Of a stretch of 64,000 nt of DNA, positions 30,693-39,831 are shown in pieces. Source of the stretch: Massilia rhizosphaerae. GTDB taxonomy: Bacteria > Pseudomonadota > Gammaproteobacteria > Burkholderiales > Burkholderiaceae_D. The stretch is from assembly GCF_016093545.1 (NCBI RefSeq), contig NZ_JADKYX010000002.1:310001-374000 (forward strand). The letters are read 5' to 3'. The translations under genes and the position numbers were made by a program. The notes below the pieces were generated by a model that did no database searches, was not told the origin of the DNA, and saw only the letters and a list, made by a program, of their open reading frames with translations. Every line of letters starts with the position of its first letter. Within the stretch, counting starts at the first letter, position 1.

Positions 30693-32141
30693 TTAGTCGA
30701 ATTCCCCGACGCGAACGATCTTCAGTGCGTTCGTGCCGCCGACCTGGCCCATCGGCTCACCCCACGTGACGACGATCATGTCGCCCTTCTTGACGATGCC
30801 GTTGGCCACCATCAGGTCTTCCGCCTGTTTCAGGACGGCGCTGCTGTCGCCACGCTGCGTCAGGTGGTACGCATGGACGTTACGATACAGCGATACCTTG
30901 CGTTGGGTGGTGACGCTTGGCGTCAGGGCATAGATCGGGGTGTCGACGCGGTGACGGCTCATCCACAGCGCGGTCGAGCCGGATTCGGTCAGCGCCACGA
31001 TCGCCTTCACGCGCAGGTGGTGCGCGGTGAACAGGGCGCCGTACGCGATCGACTGGTCGATGCGGGTGAACTGCACGTTCAGGAAGTCGGCTTCGAGTTT
31101 GTTGTATTCGGAACGTTCCGCTTCGACGCAGATCGCGGACATCATCTCGACCGTCTCGACCGGCCACTTGCCGGCGGCGGTCTCGGCCGACGTCATCACG
31201 GCGTCGGTGCCGTCCAGCACGGCGTTCGCCACGTCCGACACTTCGGCGCGGGTCGGCACGGCGTTGACGATCATCGATTCCATCATCTGCGTGGCGGTGA
31301 TCGCCAGCTTGTTGGAATCGCGCGCCATGCGGATCATGCGCTTCTGCAGCGCCGGCACGGCCGCGTTGCCCACTTCGACGGCGAGGTCGCCGCGGGCGAC
31401 CATGATGCCGTCCGAGGCATCCAGGATTTCCTGCAGCACGGGAATCGCCTCCGCGCGCTCGATCTTCGCGATCATCATCGGCTTGTGGCCGGACGGCTCG
31501 CCGGCGATGTTCGCCAGCTGGCGCGCCATTTCCATGTCGGTCGCCGTCTTCGGGAAGGAAATTGCCAGATAGTCGGCCTGGAAGCTCATCGCGGTCTTGA
31601 TGTCTTCCATGTCCTTCGCGGTCAGCGCGGGCGCCGTCAGGCCGCCGCCCAGGCGGTTGATGCCCTTGTTGTTGGACAGGTCGCCGCCCACCTTGACGAT
31701 GGTGTGGATCTCGCTGCCCGCCACGCGCTCGACGATCAGGACGATCAGGCCGTCGTTCAGCAGCAGCGTGTCGCCGGGACGCACGTCGTTCGGCAGGGCC
31801 TTGTAGTCGAGACCGACGCGCTCCTGGTTGCCCAGTTCGCCGTTCTCGCCCCAGCGGGCGTCGAGAATGAAACGGTCACCATTGTCCAGCAGGATCTTGC
31901 CTTCTTCGAACTTGCCGACGCGGATCTTGGGACCCTGCATGTCGGCCATGATCGCCACCTCGCGGCCGCACTCGGCGGCGGCGCGACGCACCAGGTTGGC
32001 GCGGTCGATGTGATCCTGGGCGCGGCCGTGCGAGAAATTCAGACGCACGATGTCCACGCCCGCACGGATCATGCGGACGAGCGTGTCGAAGTCGGAGGAA
32101 GCGGGGCCGATGGTTGCGACGATCTTGGTACCACGAGACAT
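30693..32141 (-). CDS. pyk: Pyruvate kinase
   Basis: 482 residues: TKIVATIGPASSDFDTLVRMIRAGVDIVRLNFSHG at the N terminus, the inserted B domain around 75-165, the catalytic MIAKIERAEAI with Lys/Glu, GIMVARGDLAVEVG, and a C-terminal domain ending with DMIVVTWGEPMGQVGGTNALKI. It makes pyruvate and ATP from PEP and ADP. It lies between pgk and fba on the minus strand, the usual Burkholderiales order. A 20-base GC hairpin at 32165-32184 lies in the pgk-pyk gap. Confidence 0.95.
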   Translation of the reverse strand: MSRGTKIVATIGPASSDFDTLVRMIRAGVDIVRLNFSHGRAQDHIDRANLVRRAAAECGREVAIMADMQGPKIRVGKFEEGKILLDNGDRFILDARWGENGELGNQERVGLDYKALPNDVRPGDTLLLNDGLIVLIVERVAGSEIHTIVKVGGDLSNNKGINRLGGGLTAPALTAKDMEDIKTAMSFQADYLAISFPKTATDMEMARQLANIAGEPSGHKPMMIAKIERAEAIPVLQEILDASDGIMVARGDLAVEVGNAAVPALQKRMIRMARDSNKLAITATQMMESMIVNAVPTRAEVSDVANAVLDGTDAVMTSAETAAGKWPVETVEMMSAICVEAERSEYNKLEADFLNVQFTRIDQSIAYGALFTAHHLRVKAIVALTESGSTALWMSRHRVDTPIYALTPSVTTQRKVSLYRNVHAYHLTQRGDSSAVLKQAEDLMVANGIVKKGDMIVVTWGEPMGQVGGTNALKIVRVGEFD

Positions 32142-32200
32142 TGATCTATCCTTGAAGTGAAAAGCGCAGCCCGTGGACTGCGCTGGTGACCGTTAGGTTT

Positions 32201-33406
32201 TTATTTCGCAGCGCTACGCTGCAGCAGGATCTCCACCGCCGGCAGCGTCTTACCTTCGAGGAACTCGAGGAAGGCGCCGCCGCCGGTCGAGATATAGCCG
32301 ATTTGGTCGGCAATATTGTATTTTGCGATGGCAGCCAGGGTGTCGCCGCCGCCGGCGATCGAGAAGCCTTTCGATGCGGCGATGGCCTGGGCCAGGGTCT
32401 TCGTGCCTTCGGCGAACTGGTCGAACTCGAACACGCCGACCGGGCCGTTCCACACAATGGTGCCGGCCTTGCCGATCTGCTCGGCCAGTTGGGCCGCGGT
32501 CTTCGGGCCGATGTCCAGGATCATGTCGTCGTCCGCCACGTCGTTCACGTCCTTGACGGTCGCGGCGGCGGTCGGCGAAAACGCTTTCGCGCACACGACG
32601 TCGACCGGGATCGGGACTTGCGCCCCGCGGGCGGCCATCTTGTCGATGATCGACTTCGCCTCGCCGACGAGGTCCGCTTCCGCGAGCGACTTGCCGATGT
32701 TCAGGCCCACGGCCTTCATGAACGTGTTGGCGATGCCGCCGCCGACGATCAGGTTGTCGACCTTGTCGGCCAGGCTCTGCAGGATCGACAGCTTGGTCGA
32801 CACCTTGGAACCGGCGACGATGGCCAGCAGCGGACGCTGCGGCGCGCCGAGCGCCTTGCCCAGCGCGTCCAGCTCGGCCGCCAGCAGCGGACCGGCGGCG
32901 ACCACGGGCGCGAACTTCGCGATGCCGTGCGTGGTCGCTTCGGCGCGGTGCGCGGTGCCGAACGCGTCGTTGACGTAGATGTCGCACAGCTTGGCCATCT
33001 TCTGCGCCAGCTCGTCCGAGTTCTTCTTCTCGCCCTTGTTGACGCGGCAGTTTTCCAGCAGTACGACCTGACCCGGCGCGACGTCGACGCCGTCGACCCA
33101 GTTCTGTTTCAGCTCGACGGGCTGGCCCAGCAGCTCGGACAGGCGCTTGGCGACCGGCGCCAGGCTGTCTTCCGGCTTGAACTCGCCCTCGGTCGGACGG
33201 CCCAGGTGCGACGTGACCATCACGGCAGCACCTGCGTCAAGCGCGGCGCGGATCGCGGGAACCGAAGCGCGCACGCGCGTGTCTTCCGTAATGTTGCCGG
33301 CGTCGTCCTGGGGCACGTTCAGGTCGGCGCGGATGAAGACGCGCTTACCTTTCAGCGCGTCTTGGTCGATCAGGTCTTGCAAGCGGGTGAAATTGAGAAC
33401 GGCCAT
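32201..33406 (-). CDS. pgk: Phosphoglycerate kinase
   Basis: 401 residues: [42 protein letters not shown] near residue 60, [24 protein letters not shown] (nucleotide-side hinge), and the C-terminal [22 protein letters not shown]. It transfers phosphate from 1,3-bisphosphoglycerate to ADP. The ATG at 33406 is the family start. It heads pgk-pyk-fba; a nested inverted repeat lies in the gap upstream. Confidence 0.95.
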   Translation of the reverse strand: MAVLNFTRLQDLIDQDALKGKRVFIRADLNVPQDDAGNITEDTRVRASVPAIRAALDAGAAVMVTSHLGRPTEGEFKPEDSLAPVAKRLSELLGQPVELKQNWVDGVDVAPGQVVLLENCRVNKGEKKNSDELAQKMAKLCDIYVNDAFGTAHRAEATTHGIAKFAPVVAAGPLLAAELDALGKALGAPQRPLLAIVAGSKVSTKLSILQSLADKVDNLIVGGGIANTFMKAVGLNIGKSLAEADLVGEAKSIIDKMAARGAQVPIPVDVVCAKAFSPTAAATVKDVNDVADDDMILDIGPKTAAQLAEQIGKAGTIVWNGPVGVFEFDQFAEGTKTLAQAIAASKGFSIAGGGDTLAAIAKYNIADQIGYISTGGGAFLEFLEGKTLPAVEILLQRSAAK

Positions 33407-33456
33407 TGTCTGAACTGTCGAGGAATGTTTAAAAAACGCTATTTTACCGCAGGGAC

Positions 33457-33565
33457 CTCGAAAAACCGTCGCGAGCGGCAGCAGATTTGGTTGAGAAGCG
33501 CAGCTGTACGACAAGTACAGCGAGCATCGCAAGCCAAATCTGCAACGCGCAGCAGGTTTTTCGAG
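33457..33565. repeat. Nested inverted repeat able to fold into a long hairpin
   Basis: Three sets of arms nest around one centre: CTCGAAAAACC (33457-33467) with GGTTTTTCGAG (33555-33565); GCAGATTTGG (33481-33490) with CCAAATCTGC (33534-33543); and CTGTAC (33504-33509) with GTACAG (33515-33520). All arms match perfectly. It lies after azlD and before pgk, both on the minus strand. It may be a dispersed mobile repeat or a structured RNA or terminator. Confidence 0.75.
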
Positions 33566-33570
33566 CTTCC

Positions 33571-33915
33571 TTAGCCGACCCCATGGAAAACACCAGATAC
33601 GCGCAGGACAGTAAATACCAGCATGCCGATAACGATAGTCTGCAACATGTTCCGGCGCCACAGGTAGTAGGCGAGCGCGGCAATACCGGCCAGCAGTTTC
33701 GGGTTCGTGACGGCCAACTGGATGTCGCCGTGCGGCCCCAGCATGAAGTCCGGCGCGACGATCGCGGCCAGCGCGCAGGCCGGCGCATAGCGCAGCATTT
33801 CCTGCACGCGCCGGGGAATCGTCACGCGGTGGCCCACCATCCACAAGGCGCTGCGGCAGCACGCGGTGGCCACGCCCAGCACGGCGATGATGGCCCAGAT
33901 CTCCCAGTCAGCCAT
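33571..33915 (-). CDS. azlD: AzlD-family branched-chain amino acid exporter subunit
   Basis: 114 residues, mostly membrane: four predicted short TM helices (about 6-24, 38-58, 66-84, 90-108), the size and pattern of AzlD/YgaH. It works with AzlC as a two-component exporter of branched-chain amino acids or methionine. Its start overlaps the azlC stop by eight bases. The ending VSGVFHGVG is short and carries no extra domain. Confidence 0.9.
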   Translation of the reverse strand: MADWEIWAIIAVLGVATACCRSALWMVGHRVTIPRRVQEMLRYAPACALAAIVAPDFMLGPHGDIQLAVTNPKLLAGIAALAYYLWRRNMLQTIVIGMLVFTVLRVSGVFHGVG

Positions 33916-34663
33916 GGCCCACCTTGCGCCGCTCCTGCGTTTCCTCGACGACGATGGCCGTGACCATCCCGACGAGCACCGCGACCAGCAACCCCAGCTT
34001 GTACGGCAGGCCGTGCGCCAGCACGGACACGACGGCCGCCACGAGCACGCCGCACAGGGCCGCGCTGTTGGCGATCAGGGGCACGAGGATGCACAGGATG
34101 GCCAGCGTGCCGGCGAACCCCAGCTGCCACTCGGTGGGCACGGCGCTGCCCAGGAAGATGCCGGCGAACGTGCCGACCTGCCACGCGACCCAGGTCGGAT
34201 ACAGCAGGCCCTTGAGGAACGACAGCTTGCCCCGTTCCGGTACGGCGTGCGGATAGCGCTGCAGGAACAGCGCGGTGGTCAGGTCGCCGGAGATATGGCC
34301 GAGATAAAAGCGCTGGAACAGCGGCAGGTGCGAGAAATGGGGGGCGAGCAGCGCGGAAAAAATGACGAAGCGCAGATTGACGACGAACGCCGTGGCGAAG
34401 ATGACGCCGATGGGCGCGCCGGCGGCAATCAGCGGCAACGACGCCAGCTGGGCCGAACCGGAATATACGACGAGCGTCATGACGCTGGCCTGCAATACGG
34501 TCAGGCCGCTCTTGACCATCGCGACGCCGACCACCATGCCCCAGGCGCCGAGGCCGAACAGCGTGGGCAGGCCGACCTGGAAGCCCGCGCGCCAGGCGGC
34601 GGGATCGTGGCCGTCGACGTCGTGGCCGCGTTCCGTGCCCGGGTCCAGGCGTGCTCCGTTCAT
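33908..34663 (-). CDS. azlC: AzlC-family branched-chain amino acid exporter subunit
   Basis: 251 residues with about seven TM helices and the family blocks VVYSGSAQLASLPLIAAGAP, VVNLRFVIFSALLAPHF and TWVAWQVGTFAGI. With AzlD it exports branched-chain amino acids (YgaZH-type system). The ATG at 34663 is taken because GCAGGAA lies 8 bases upstream; a TTG nine codons earlier is less likely. Confidence 0.9.
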   Translation of the reverse strand: MNGARLDPGTERGHDVDGHDPAAWRAGFQVGLPTLFGLGAWGMVVGVAMVKSGLTVLQASVMTLVVYSGSAQLASLPLIAAGAPIGVIFATAFVVNLRFVIFSALLAPHFSHLPLFQRFYLGHISGDLTTALFLQRYPHAVPERGKLSFLKGLLYPTWVAWQVGTFAGIFLGSAVPTEWQLGFAGTLAILCILVPLIANSAALCGVLVAAVVSVLAHGLPYKLGLLVAVLVGMVTAIVVEETQERRKVGHG

Positions 34664-34966
34664 GTCGCGTTCCTGCAACAAATACGGCAAACGGGCATGG
34701 CGGACGGGCGACGTTCGGACATGAAACGATGGTGTGAAAATGCGTGTAGTTTTCCCTGCGGGAAATTCTACTCGACAGTAATGAGGCCGCTATTCTACCG
34801 GACCATTCCGGCAATCAGGTCGAATCCGTTAGAATCGTGGTTTTGGGAATGCCGAGATACCGGACGCCGGCGCCATGGATAGCTAAGGTAAGTAAATACC
34901 GTGCGCATGGCAAGCCTGTCCCGCCGGCCTGGATTCCCCTTGCCAAACTAGTTGACGGAGAAATCG
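34664..34966. other. Divergent non-coding region between azlC and the zf-CHCC gene
   Basis: About 300 bases holding both promoters. A TTTCCC-TGC-GGGAAA hairpin lies at 34751-34765 and a TAGAAT hexamer at about 34831 could be a -10 for the rightward gene. No convincing small gene is seen. Confidence 0.4.
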
Positions 34967-35161
34967 ATGAACGACAAGACCATCCCGGTCGTGGAACTGG
35001 AAGCCAAAGACCTGCCGGCATATTGCCCGAACCCGGCCATGCCGCTGTGGTCGTCGCACCCGCGCGTCTTCCTGGATTTCGATCATGATGGCAACGCCAA
35101 GTGCCCGTACTGCGGCACCCAGTACCGCCTGAAGCCGGGCACCGTACTCGCACATCACTGA
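34967..35161 (+). CDS. Small zinc-finger (zf-CHCC) protein
   Basis: 64 residues with a conserved Cys (AYCPNP), a His (SSHPRVFLDF) and a CPYCGTQY pair, the Cys-His-Cys-Cys zinc site of the family that includes mitochondrial complex I subunit NDUFS6. Bacterial members are small and of unsettled role, possibly complex I related. The ATG at 34967 is preferred to an upstream in-frame TTG at 34952. The YheT-like gene begins 23 bases later on the same strand. Confidence 0.88.
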   Translation: MNDKTIPVVELEAKDLPAYCPNPAMPLWSSHPRVFLDFDHDGNAKCPYCGTQYRLKPGTVLAHH

Positions 35162-35184
35162 TTTCGACCCGGCGGGAGCTTGCC

Positions 35185-36186
35185 GTGAACCGTGCGGGCG
35201 CAGCAAGCTACCAGGCGCCCCGCTGGCTGCCCGGCGGTGACCTGCAGACCATCTACCCCGCCCTCTGCGTCCGCAAACCGGCCGTCGCCTACCGGCGCGA
35301 GCGCTGGGACACCCCCTGCGGCCAGGATTTCATCGACGTCGACCTCGTCGACGGCGCCGCGGCCGCCGGCCCGTTCGTCCTGCTGTTCCACGGCCTGGAA
35401 GGGTCGTCGGACAGCCATTACGCGCGCTCCCTGATGGCCGCCGTCAAGGCCCGCGGTTGGCATGGCGCGATTCCCCACTTCCGCGGCTGCTCGGGCGAAG
35501 CCAACCTGGCGCCGCGCTTCTACCACTCCGGCGACGCCGAAGAACTCGACTGGATCATCCGCCGCCTGCGCCCCCGCTATGCCGGGCCGTTCTACGTGGC
35601 CGGCGTGTCGCTGGGCGGCAATGCCATGCTGCGCTGGCTGGGCGAACAGCGCCATGGCGCGGGCATCGTCGATGCGGCCGTGTCCGTCTCCGCCCCACTC
35701 GACCTGGCGGCCGGCGGCGCCGCGCTGTCGTCCGGCTTCAACCGCCTGTACACGCGCATGTTCCTGCAGACCCTGAAGCCCAAGGCGCTGGCGAAGCTGG
35801 AGCGATTCCCCGGCCTGTTCGACCGCGACCGCCTGCTCGCCGCAAACGATTTATACAGTTTCGACAACGTCGTCACGGCCCCGCTGCACGGCTACCGCGA
35901 CACGGACGACTACTGGCACCGCGCCAGCGCCCGCCACGTCCTGCACGACATCGTCGTGCCGACGCTGGTGCTGAACGCCCGCAACGACCCGTTCCTGCCC
36001 GGCCGCCACCTGCCGCAAACGGCCGCGCCCGCGGTGACGCTTGAATATCCGACGACGGGCGGCCACGTCGGCTTTTCCACCGGGCCCTTCCCGGGACGAC
36101 TCGACTGGCTGCCGCAACGCATCCTGCGATTTTTCGACGACTCGGCCATGCGCGCGCCCGCGCCGGCGCGGCTGTGCGAAGCTTGA
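35185..36186 (+). CDS. YheT/EstB-family alpha/beta hydrolase
   Basis: 333 residues of the YheT/UPF0017 family: WLPGGDLQTIYPAL at the N terminus, LLFHGLEGSSDSHYARSL as oxyanion region, HFRGCSGEANL, nucleophile GVSLGGNAML, the Asp in NARNDPFLP and the His in TTGGHVGFSTGP. It should be a cytosolic esterase with unknown natural substrate. The start is GTG with GGGAGC about 8 bases upstream. The next gene follows by three bases. Confidence 0.88.
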   Translation: MNRAGAASYQAPRWLPGGDLQTIYPALCVRKPAVAYRRERWDTPCGQDFIDVDLVDGAAAAGPFVLLFHGLEGSSDSHYARSLMAAVKARGWHGAIPHFRGCSGEANLAPRFYHSGDAEELDWIIRRLRPRYAGPFYVAGVSLGGNAMLRWLGEQRHGAGIVDAAVSVSAPLDLAAGGAALSSGFNRLYTRMFLQTLKPKALAKLERFPGLFDRDRLLAANDLYSFDNVVTAPLHGYRDTDDYWHRASARHVLHDIVVPTLVLNARNDPFLPGRHLPQTAAPAVTLEYPTTGGHVGFSTGPFPGRLDWLPQRILRFFDDSAMRAPAPARLCEA

Positions 36187-36189
36187 ACC

Positions 36190-36792
36190 ATGGACGACAT
36201 CGTAAAACAGGCAATGGCCAAATGGCCGAACGTGCCCTACTGCTACGGCTGGCTGGCGCTGGACGCGCGCGGCGCCTGGCGCATGCGCGACGAAGCGGCC
36301 CAGCGCGCGGGCACACCGGGCGACAAGCTGACGAATGCCGCGCTGGTCGGCTTTATCGCCCGCAATTATCTGGCGGACGAGCGCGGCTGCTGGTATTTCC
36401 AGAACGGCCCGCAACGCGTCTACATCAACCTCGAGGCGACGCCGTTCATCGCCCGCACGGATCCCGCGCAGGGCCTCGTGCTGCACACGGGCCAGCCGCT
36501 GGGCGCGCCGGACGACGCGTACCTGACGGACACCGGCGGCATCGTGCTGCGGGCGGGAACGACGATCGCCCAGGTGGACGACCGCGACGCGGCGCAATTG
36601 CTGCAGGCATTCGAACGGGATGGCCATCCCGCATCGGACGAGGACGTGATGGCGTGGCTGGACGGCGGCGCGGACGAACTCGCATTGCGCTGGCAAGACC
36701 GGCGCATCGTCGTCGGACGGCTCGCGGCGGACGAGGTGCCGGCGGCATTCGGCTTCGTGCGCCGGCCGGATCTGCTGCAGCCGCAGCAGTGA
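36190..36792 (+). CDS. Conserved hypothetical protein (DUF2946-like size class not assigned)
   Basis: I do not recognise a named family for this 200-residue soluble protein. It has no signal peptide or TM helix. The first ~130 residues contain WLALDARGAWRMRDE, GDKLTNAALVGFIARNY and WYFQNGPQRVYINLEATPFI, a pattern of short beta strands, and the rest is acidic. It starts three bases after the YheT hydrolase stop, so it is probably co-expressed. It converges with the BepA-like protease gene. Confidence 0.7.
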   Translation: MDDIVKQAMAKWPNVPYCYGWLALDARGAWRMRDEAAQRAGTPGDKLTNAALVGFIARNYLADERGCWYFQNGPQRVYINLEATPFIARTDPAQGLVLHTGQPLGAPDDAYLTDTGGIVLRAGTTIAQVDDRDAAQLLQAFERDGHPASDEDVMAWLDGGADELALRWQDRRIVVGRLAADEVPAAFGFVRRPDLLQPQQ

Positions 36793-36798
36793 CGACCT

Positions 36799-38418
36799 TC
36801 AGCGGTCGTTGTCCTTCTTCTCTTTCTTCTCGTCCTTCTCGCGCTCGGTCAACTCCCGCTCGCGCGCATCGATCTCGGCCTGGTCGTAGAACGACACATC
36901 CTTGGCCTTGCGCGCGAGATTGAGCTGGTCGAAGGCCGCCGGCAACGCCCCGGTCAACGTGTACGATTGCGCCAGCGCCATGTGCTGCAGGGCGATCTTG
37001 CCCTGGGCCGCATACGTCTTGGCCAATCGATCGTAGAGCTTGGGCTCTTCCCGGTATTGCTGCACCTGGTCGCGCAGGAATTGCGCGGCCTTCTCCAGCT
37101 GGCCGTCCGCGATCAACGCGTCGGCATACTGGCGCGCCAGCATGCGCGACAGCGGGAACTTCTGGTACGCGGCGTCCGCGTCCTGGACGGCCTGGTGGAC
37201 GATCTCCCGCGGCTGCCCCGGCGCCAGCTTGATCTCGGTGCCGAGCTCGGCAAACATCGCGCTGCCGTCCGTGCCGCTGCGCTCGCTCGAAAACACGCCG
37301 GGCCGCGGCTTCATCGACGCCTTCGCCTTGTCGAGCCAGCTCTGCGCCGCCTTGAGGTCGCCCTGCTTCAGAGACAGGTACGACATGCCGTACATCGCGG
37401 CCGTCTGCTGCTGCGTGTTCGGCTGGGCCAGCTCGCTGTCGAACGTGGCCTTCGCTTCGTCGCGGCCTTTCTGGCTTTCGTCCTGCAGCACGCGCACGCG
37501 GGCGCGCACGAGGTGGAATTCGATGCTGTCCGGCCGGATATGGATCGGCTTGGGATTCTCGCGGATGCGCGCCTGGATGTCGGCGATGCGCTCGCCCGTC
37601 AGCGGGTGACTGCTGAGCCAGGCCGGCGCCTCGCCGTACACCCGCGTCGTGCTCTGCAGGCGCTTGAAGAAATTGACCATGCCGGAGGTGTCATAGCCGG
37701 CCGCGCGCATCGTCTGGAAGCCGACGCGGTCCGCCTCGCGCTCGGCGTCGCGGCTGAAATTCAGCTGGCGCTGGATGGCCAGGCCCTGCCCGCCCATCAT
37801 GACGCCCATCGCCGCATCGGCCCCGCCGCCGGCCTTGCCGACGAGCGCCGCCAGCAGCAGCGCGGCCAGCGGCAACAGGGCGTCCTGCTTCTGCTGGCCG
37901 ATCATGCGCGCGATGTGGCGCTGCTGCACGTGGCCGATCTCGTGCGACAGCACGGACGCCAGCTCCGACTCGTTTTGCGCCGACAGCAGCAGCTGCGAGT
38001 GCACGCCGATGAACCCGCCGGGCAGCGCGAACGCATTGATCATCGGGTCGCGCACGGCGAAAAAGAAGAAATCGGCATTCATCTCGCCGCGCGCGCCGGG
38101 CGCGAACGACACGAGGTTTTCGCCGAAGTTGTTCAAGAATTCGATGGTCGGGTCGTCGTCCAGGTAATCGGGATCGCGCCGGATATCGTTCATGATCTCT
38201 TCGCCCAGCTTGCGCTCCATCACGGGCGACAAGTCGGCACGGGCGCTGTCGCCGAGCGTCGGCAAGCCGGTCGAATCGGCGCCGCCGTGCAGGACGGGGA
38301 CGGTAGGGGTGGCGAGCGCGCCGGCGGTCGCCACGGCGAGGCCGACGGCCGCCGCGAGACGGCGCCACGGCCACCTTGGTGAAAGCTGCAACATCGCTGA
38401 AATCGGGTTAGGTTTCAC
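36799..38418 (-). CDS. bepA: Periplasmic M48 metalloprotease with TPR tail (BepA/YfgC-like)
   Basis: 539 residues: N-terminal signal/anchor (LAAAVGLAVATAGALATP), M48 peptidase domain with HEIGH near residue 160 and the third zinc ligand Glu in READRVGFQ, then TPR-like helical repeats from about 330, ending in a very charged Lys/Glu/Asp tail. BepA-type proteins degrade or help assemble outer-membrane proteins such as LptD at the BAM complex. The start is GTG at 38418; an ATG at 38394 is equally possible. It diverges from moaC. Confidence 0.88.
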   Translation of the reverse strand: MKPNPISAMLQLSPRWPWRRLAAAVGLAVATAGALATPTVPVLHGGADSTGLPTLGDSARADLSPVMERKLGEEIMNDIRRDPDYLDDDPTIEFLNNFGENLVSFAPGARGEMNADFFFFAVRDPMINAFALPGGFIGVHSQLLLSAQNESELASVLSHEIGHVQQRHIARMIGQQKQDALLPLAALLLAALVGKAGGGADAAMGVMMGGQGLAIQRQLNFSRDAEREADRVGFQTMRAAGYDTSGMVNFFKRLQSTTRVYGEAPAWLSSHPLTGERIADIQARIRENPKPIHIRPDSIEFHLVRARVRVLQDESQKGRDEAKATFDSELAQPNTQQQTAAMYGMSYLSLKQGDLKAAQSWLDKAKASMKPRPGVFSSERSGTDGSAMFAELGTEIKLAPGQPREIVHQAVQDADAAYQKFPLSRMLARQYADALIADGQLEKAAQFLRDQVQQYREEPKLYDRLAKTYAAQGKIALQHMALAQSYTLTGALPAAFDQLNLARKAKDVSFYDQAEIDARERELTEREKDEKKEKKDNDR

Positions 38419-38490
38419 GATGCTATGATACCCGCTTCCCGGCCGTTACCGCTGCTGGGCCATATTTTGTGACTTCGCTCCCTCGACAAC

Positions 38491-38997
38491 ATGACAACGT
38501 CCGTCCCCGACACCAGCCCCCTGACCCACTTCGACGCCACCGGCCAGGCCCACATGGTCGACGTCGGCACCAAGGACGCCACCCACCGCATCGCCGTCGC
38601 CGCCGGCACCATCCGCATGCAGCCGGCCACCCTGGCACTGGTGACGTCGGGCTCGGCCAAGAAAGGCGACGTGCTGGGCGTGGCGCGCATCGCGGCCATC
38701 ATGGCGGCCAAGCGGACGAGCGACCTGATCCCTTTATGTCATCCGCTGGCCATCACGCGAGTCGCGGTCGATTTCGAGATCGATGCGGCGAACAACAGCG
38801 TGCATTGCCGGGCGCAGGTCGAGACGTATGGCAAGACCGGGGTCGAGATGGAGGCGCTCACTTCCGTTCAGGTTGGCTTGTTGACCATTTATGACATGTG
38901 CAAGGCGGCGGATCGAGGGATGGTCATGACGAATGTGCGGGTGCTGGAGAAGCATGGCGGGAAGAGCGGAGACTGGACCGCCGAAGTTGACGAGTAA
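38491..38997 (+). CDS. moaC: Cyclic pyranopterin monophosphate synthase accessory protein MoaC
   Basis: 168 residues with the MoaC signatures [39 protein letters not shown] (catalytic Lys/His region) and [27 protein letters not shown]. It converts the MoaA product into cPMP in molybdenum cofactor synthesis. It is isolated here from other moa genes. A clear terminator follows its stop, and just after that the AT-richer accessory island begins. Confidence 0.95.
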   Translation: MTTSVPDTSPLTHFDATGQAHMVDVGTKDATHRIAVAAGTIRMQPATLALVTSGSAKKGDVLGVARIAAIMAAKRTSDLIPLCHPLAITRVAVDFEIDAANNSVHCRAQVETYGKTGVEMEALTSVQVGLLTIYDMCKAADRGMVMTNVRVLEKHGGKSGDWTAEVDE

Positions 38998-39008
38998 GGA
39001 GCCTTTCC

Positions 39009-39036
39009 GAAAGCCCGCAAAGGGCTTTCTTTTTTA
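39009..39036 (+). terminator. Rho-independent terminator of moaC
   Basis: Stem GAAAGCCC (39009-39016), loop GCAAA, stem GGGCTTTC (39022-39029), then a run of six T. Confidence 0.9.
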
Positions 39037-39037
39037 C

Positions 39038-39412
39038 TCAACAACTTGCACCGGTGTGCGGTTGACCCGTCTTCAAATCGAACCCGAGGGAGCAGATGTA
39101 CCCTTCCTGGGGCGTATAGGAACACCATACTTCCCCTTTGCTCCGCAATCGTTCCCCTTCCTGAAGACTGCAACTGACATCCGCATCGGGGCCGCCGAGC
39201 CCTTCGAATATCTCTTTGGCGGCTTGGCCTTTGATCGAGATTGCAAGCTTGCGATCCGATTTCGTAGGCAGTCCACGGTCTCCGGGTTCGCCGGCGTAGA
39301 CCAGATAGGTGGCATCCTTCAGCGGCTTGTTTTTGCCCGTCCAGTTGCCTTTATCCGCCGCGTGCGCCGACGAAAACATCAGCAAGGCGATAACAAGAAT
39401 GCGATATTTCAT
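39038..39412 (-). CDS. Exported Cys-containing protein, predicted immunity partner 1
   Basis: 124 residues with a clear signal peptide (hydrophobic run, cleavage near AHAAD, residue ~18). It is a paralogue of the protein at 41817: both share DRKL..I/V..G.AAKEIF in the middle, a CSYT block and a C-terminal LGFDLKTG/LDLRTG motif ending in Cys, with four conserved-looking cysteines. It overlaps the peptidase gene by four bases (ATGA), the gene order of an effector followed by its periplasmic immunity protein. No database family is recognised; the immunity role is inference. Confidence 0.75.
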   Translation of the reverse strand: MKYRILVIALLMFSSAHAADKGNWTGKNKPLKDATYLVYAGEPGDRGLPTKSDRKLAISIKGQAAKEIFEGLGGPDADVSCSLQEGERLRSKGEVWCSYTPQEGYICSLGFDLKTGQPHTGASC

Positions 39413-39831
39413 TTCGCCCCCAATTTGATGCCGACATGGAAGTGGTCGTCATGGCGGACCCAGTGCCTTACACCGGGAATACGGTTGTCGTTGAACAGCA
39501 CCTGCTTGACCAGCGGGTGAGAAAAGAAGATAGCGATGAGCTTCGCCGTCGCTTCACCATCATATTCGCTTTGCATCCAGGTCACTGGCAGGTGAGCACC
39601 GTCCTTTCTCAGAGGCCGTACGTCGACCTGCAGGCCGTCTTTGTGCGAATGATGCTCGCCCGTGGATTCTCCGTTGGCCATGCTGATATTCCCGATGCCG
39701 AACTGACGGCTTTCGGTTGTGGCCCACTCGCGCTCCACCCAAAACAACACGCTCATCATCGCGGGATGGGCATACTGGTAGGCTCCTCCGGCAGGGGTGC
39801 CATAAATGTAGTAACCCGCCTCAACCGCCAA
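39409..39831 (-). CDS. MepA/LAS-type murein peptidase domain, predicted T6SS effector 1 (N-terminally short)
   Basis: 140 residues related to the protein at 41291. The LAS metallopeptidase zinc motifs are present: HKDGLQVD (HxxGxxxD) and DDHFHV (HxH), as in penicillin-insensitive murein endopeptidase MepA. It lacks the ~35-residue N-terminal region of its paralogue: in-frame stop TGA lies two codons before the only plausible start, TTG at 39831. That TTG overlaps the end of the upstream unknown gene by 11 bases, so it may be coupled to it. It could be functional or a trimmed remnant; the catalytic residues are intact. Confidence 0.72.
   Translation of the reverse strand: MAVEAGYYIYGTPAGGAYQYAHPAMMSVLFWVEREWATTESRQFGIGNISMANGESTGEHHSHKDGLQVDVRPLRKDGAHLPVTWMQSEYDGEATAKLIAIFFSHPLVKQVLFNDNRIPGVRHWVRHDDHFHVGIKLGAK

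Noticed and set aside
32165..32184. GCGCAG..CTGCGC hairpin between pgk and pyk as a terminator
   Set aside because: Six-base stem with an eight-base loop and no adjacent T run on the minus strand; too weak to call.
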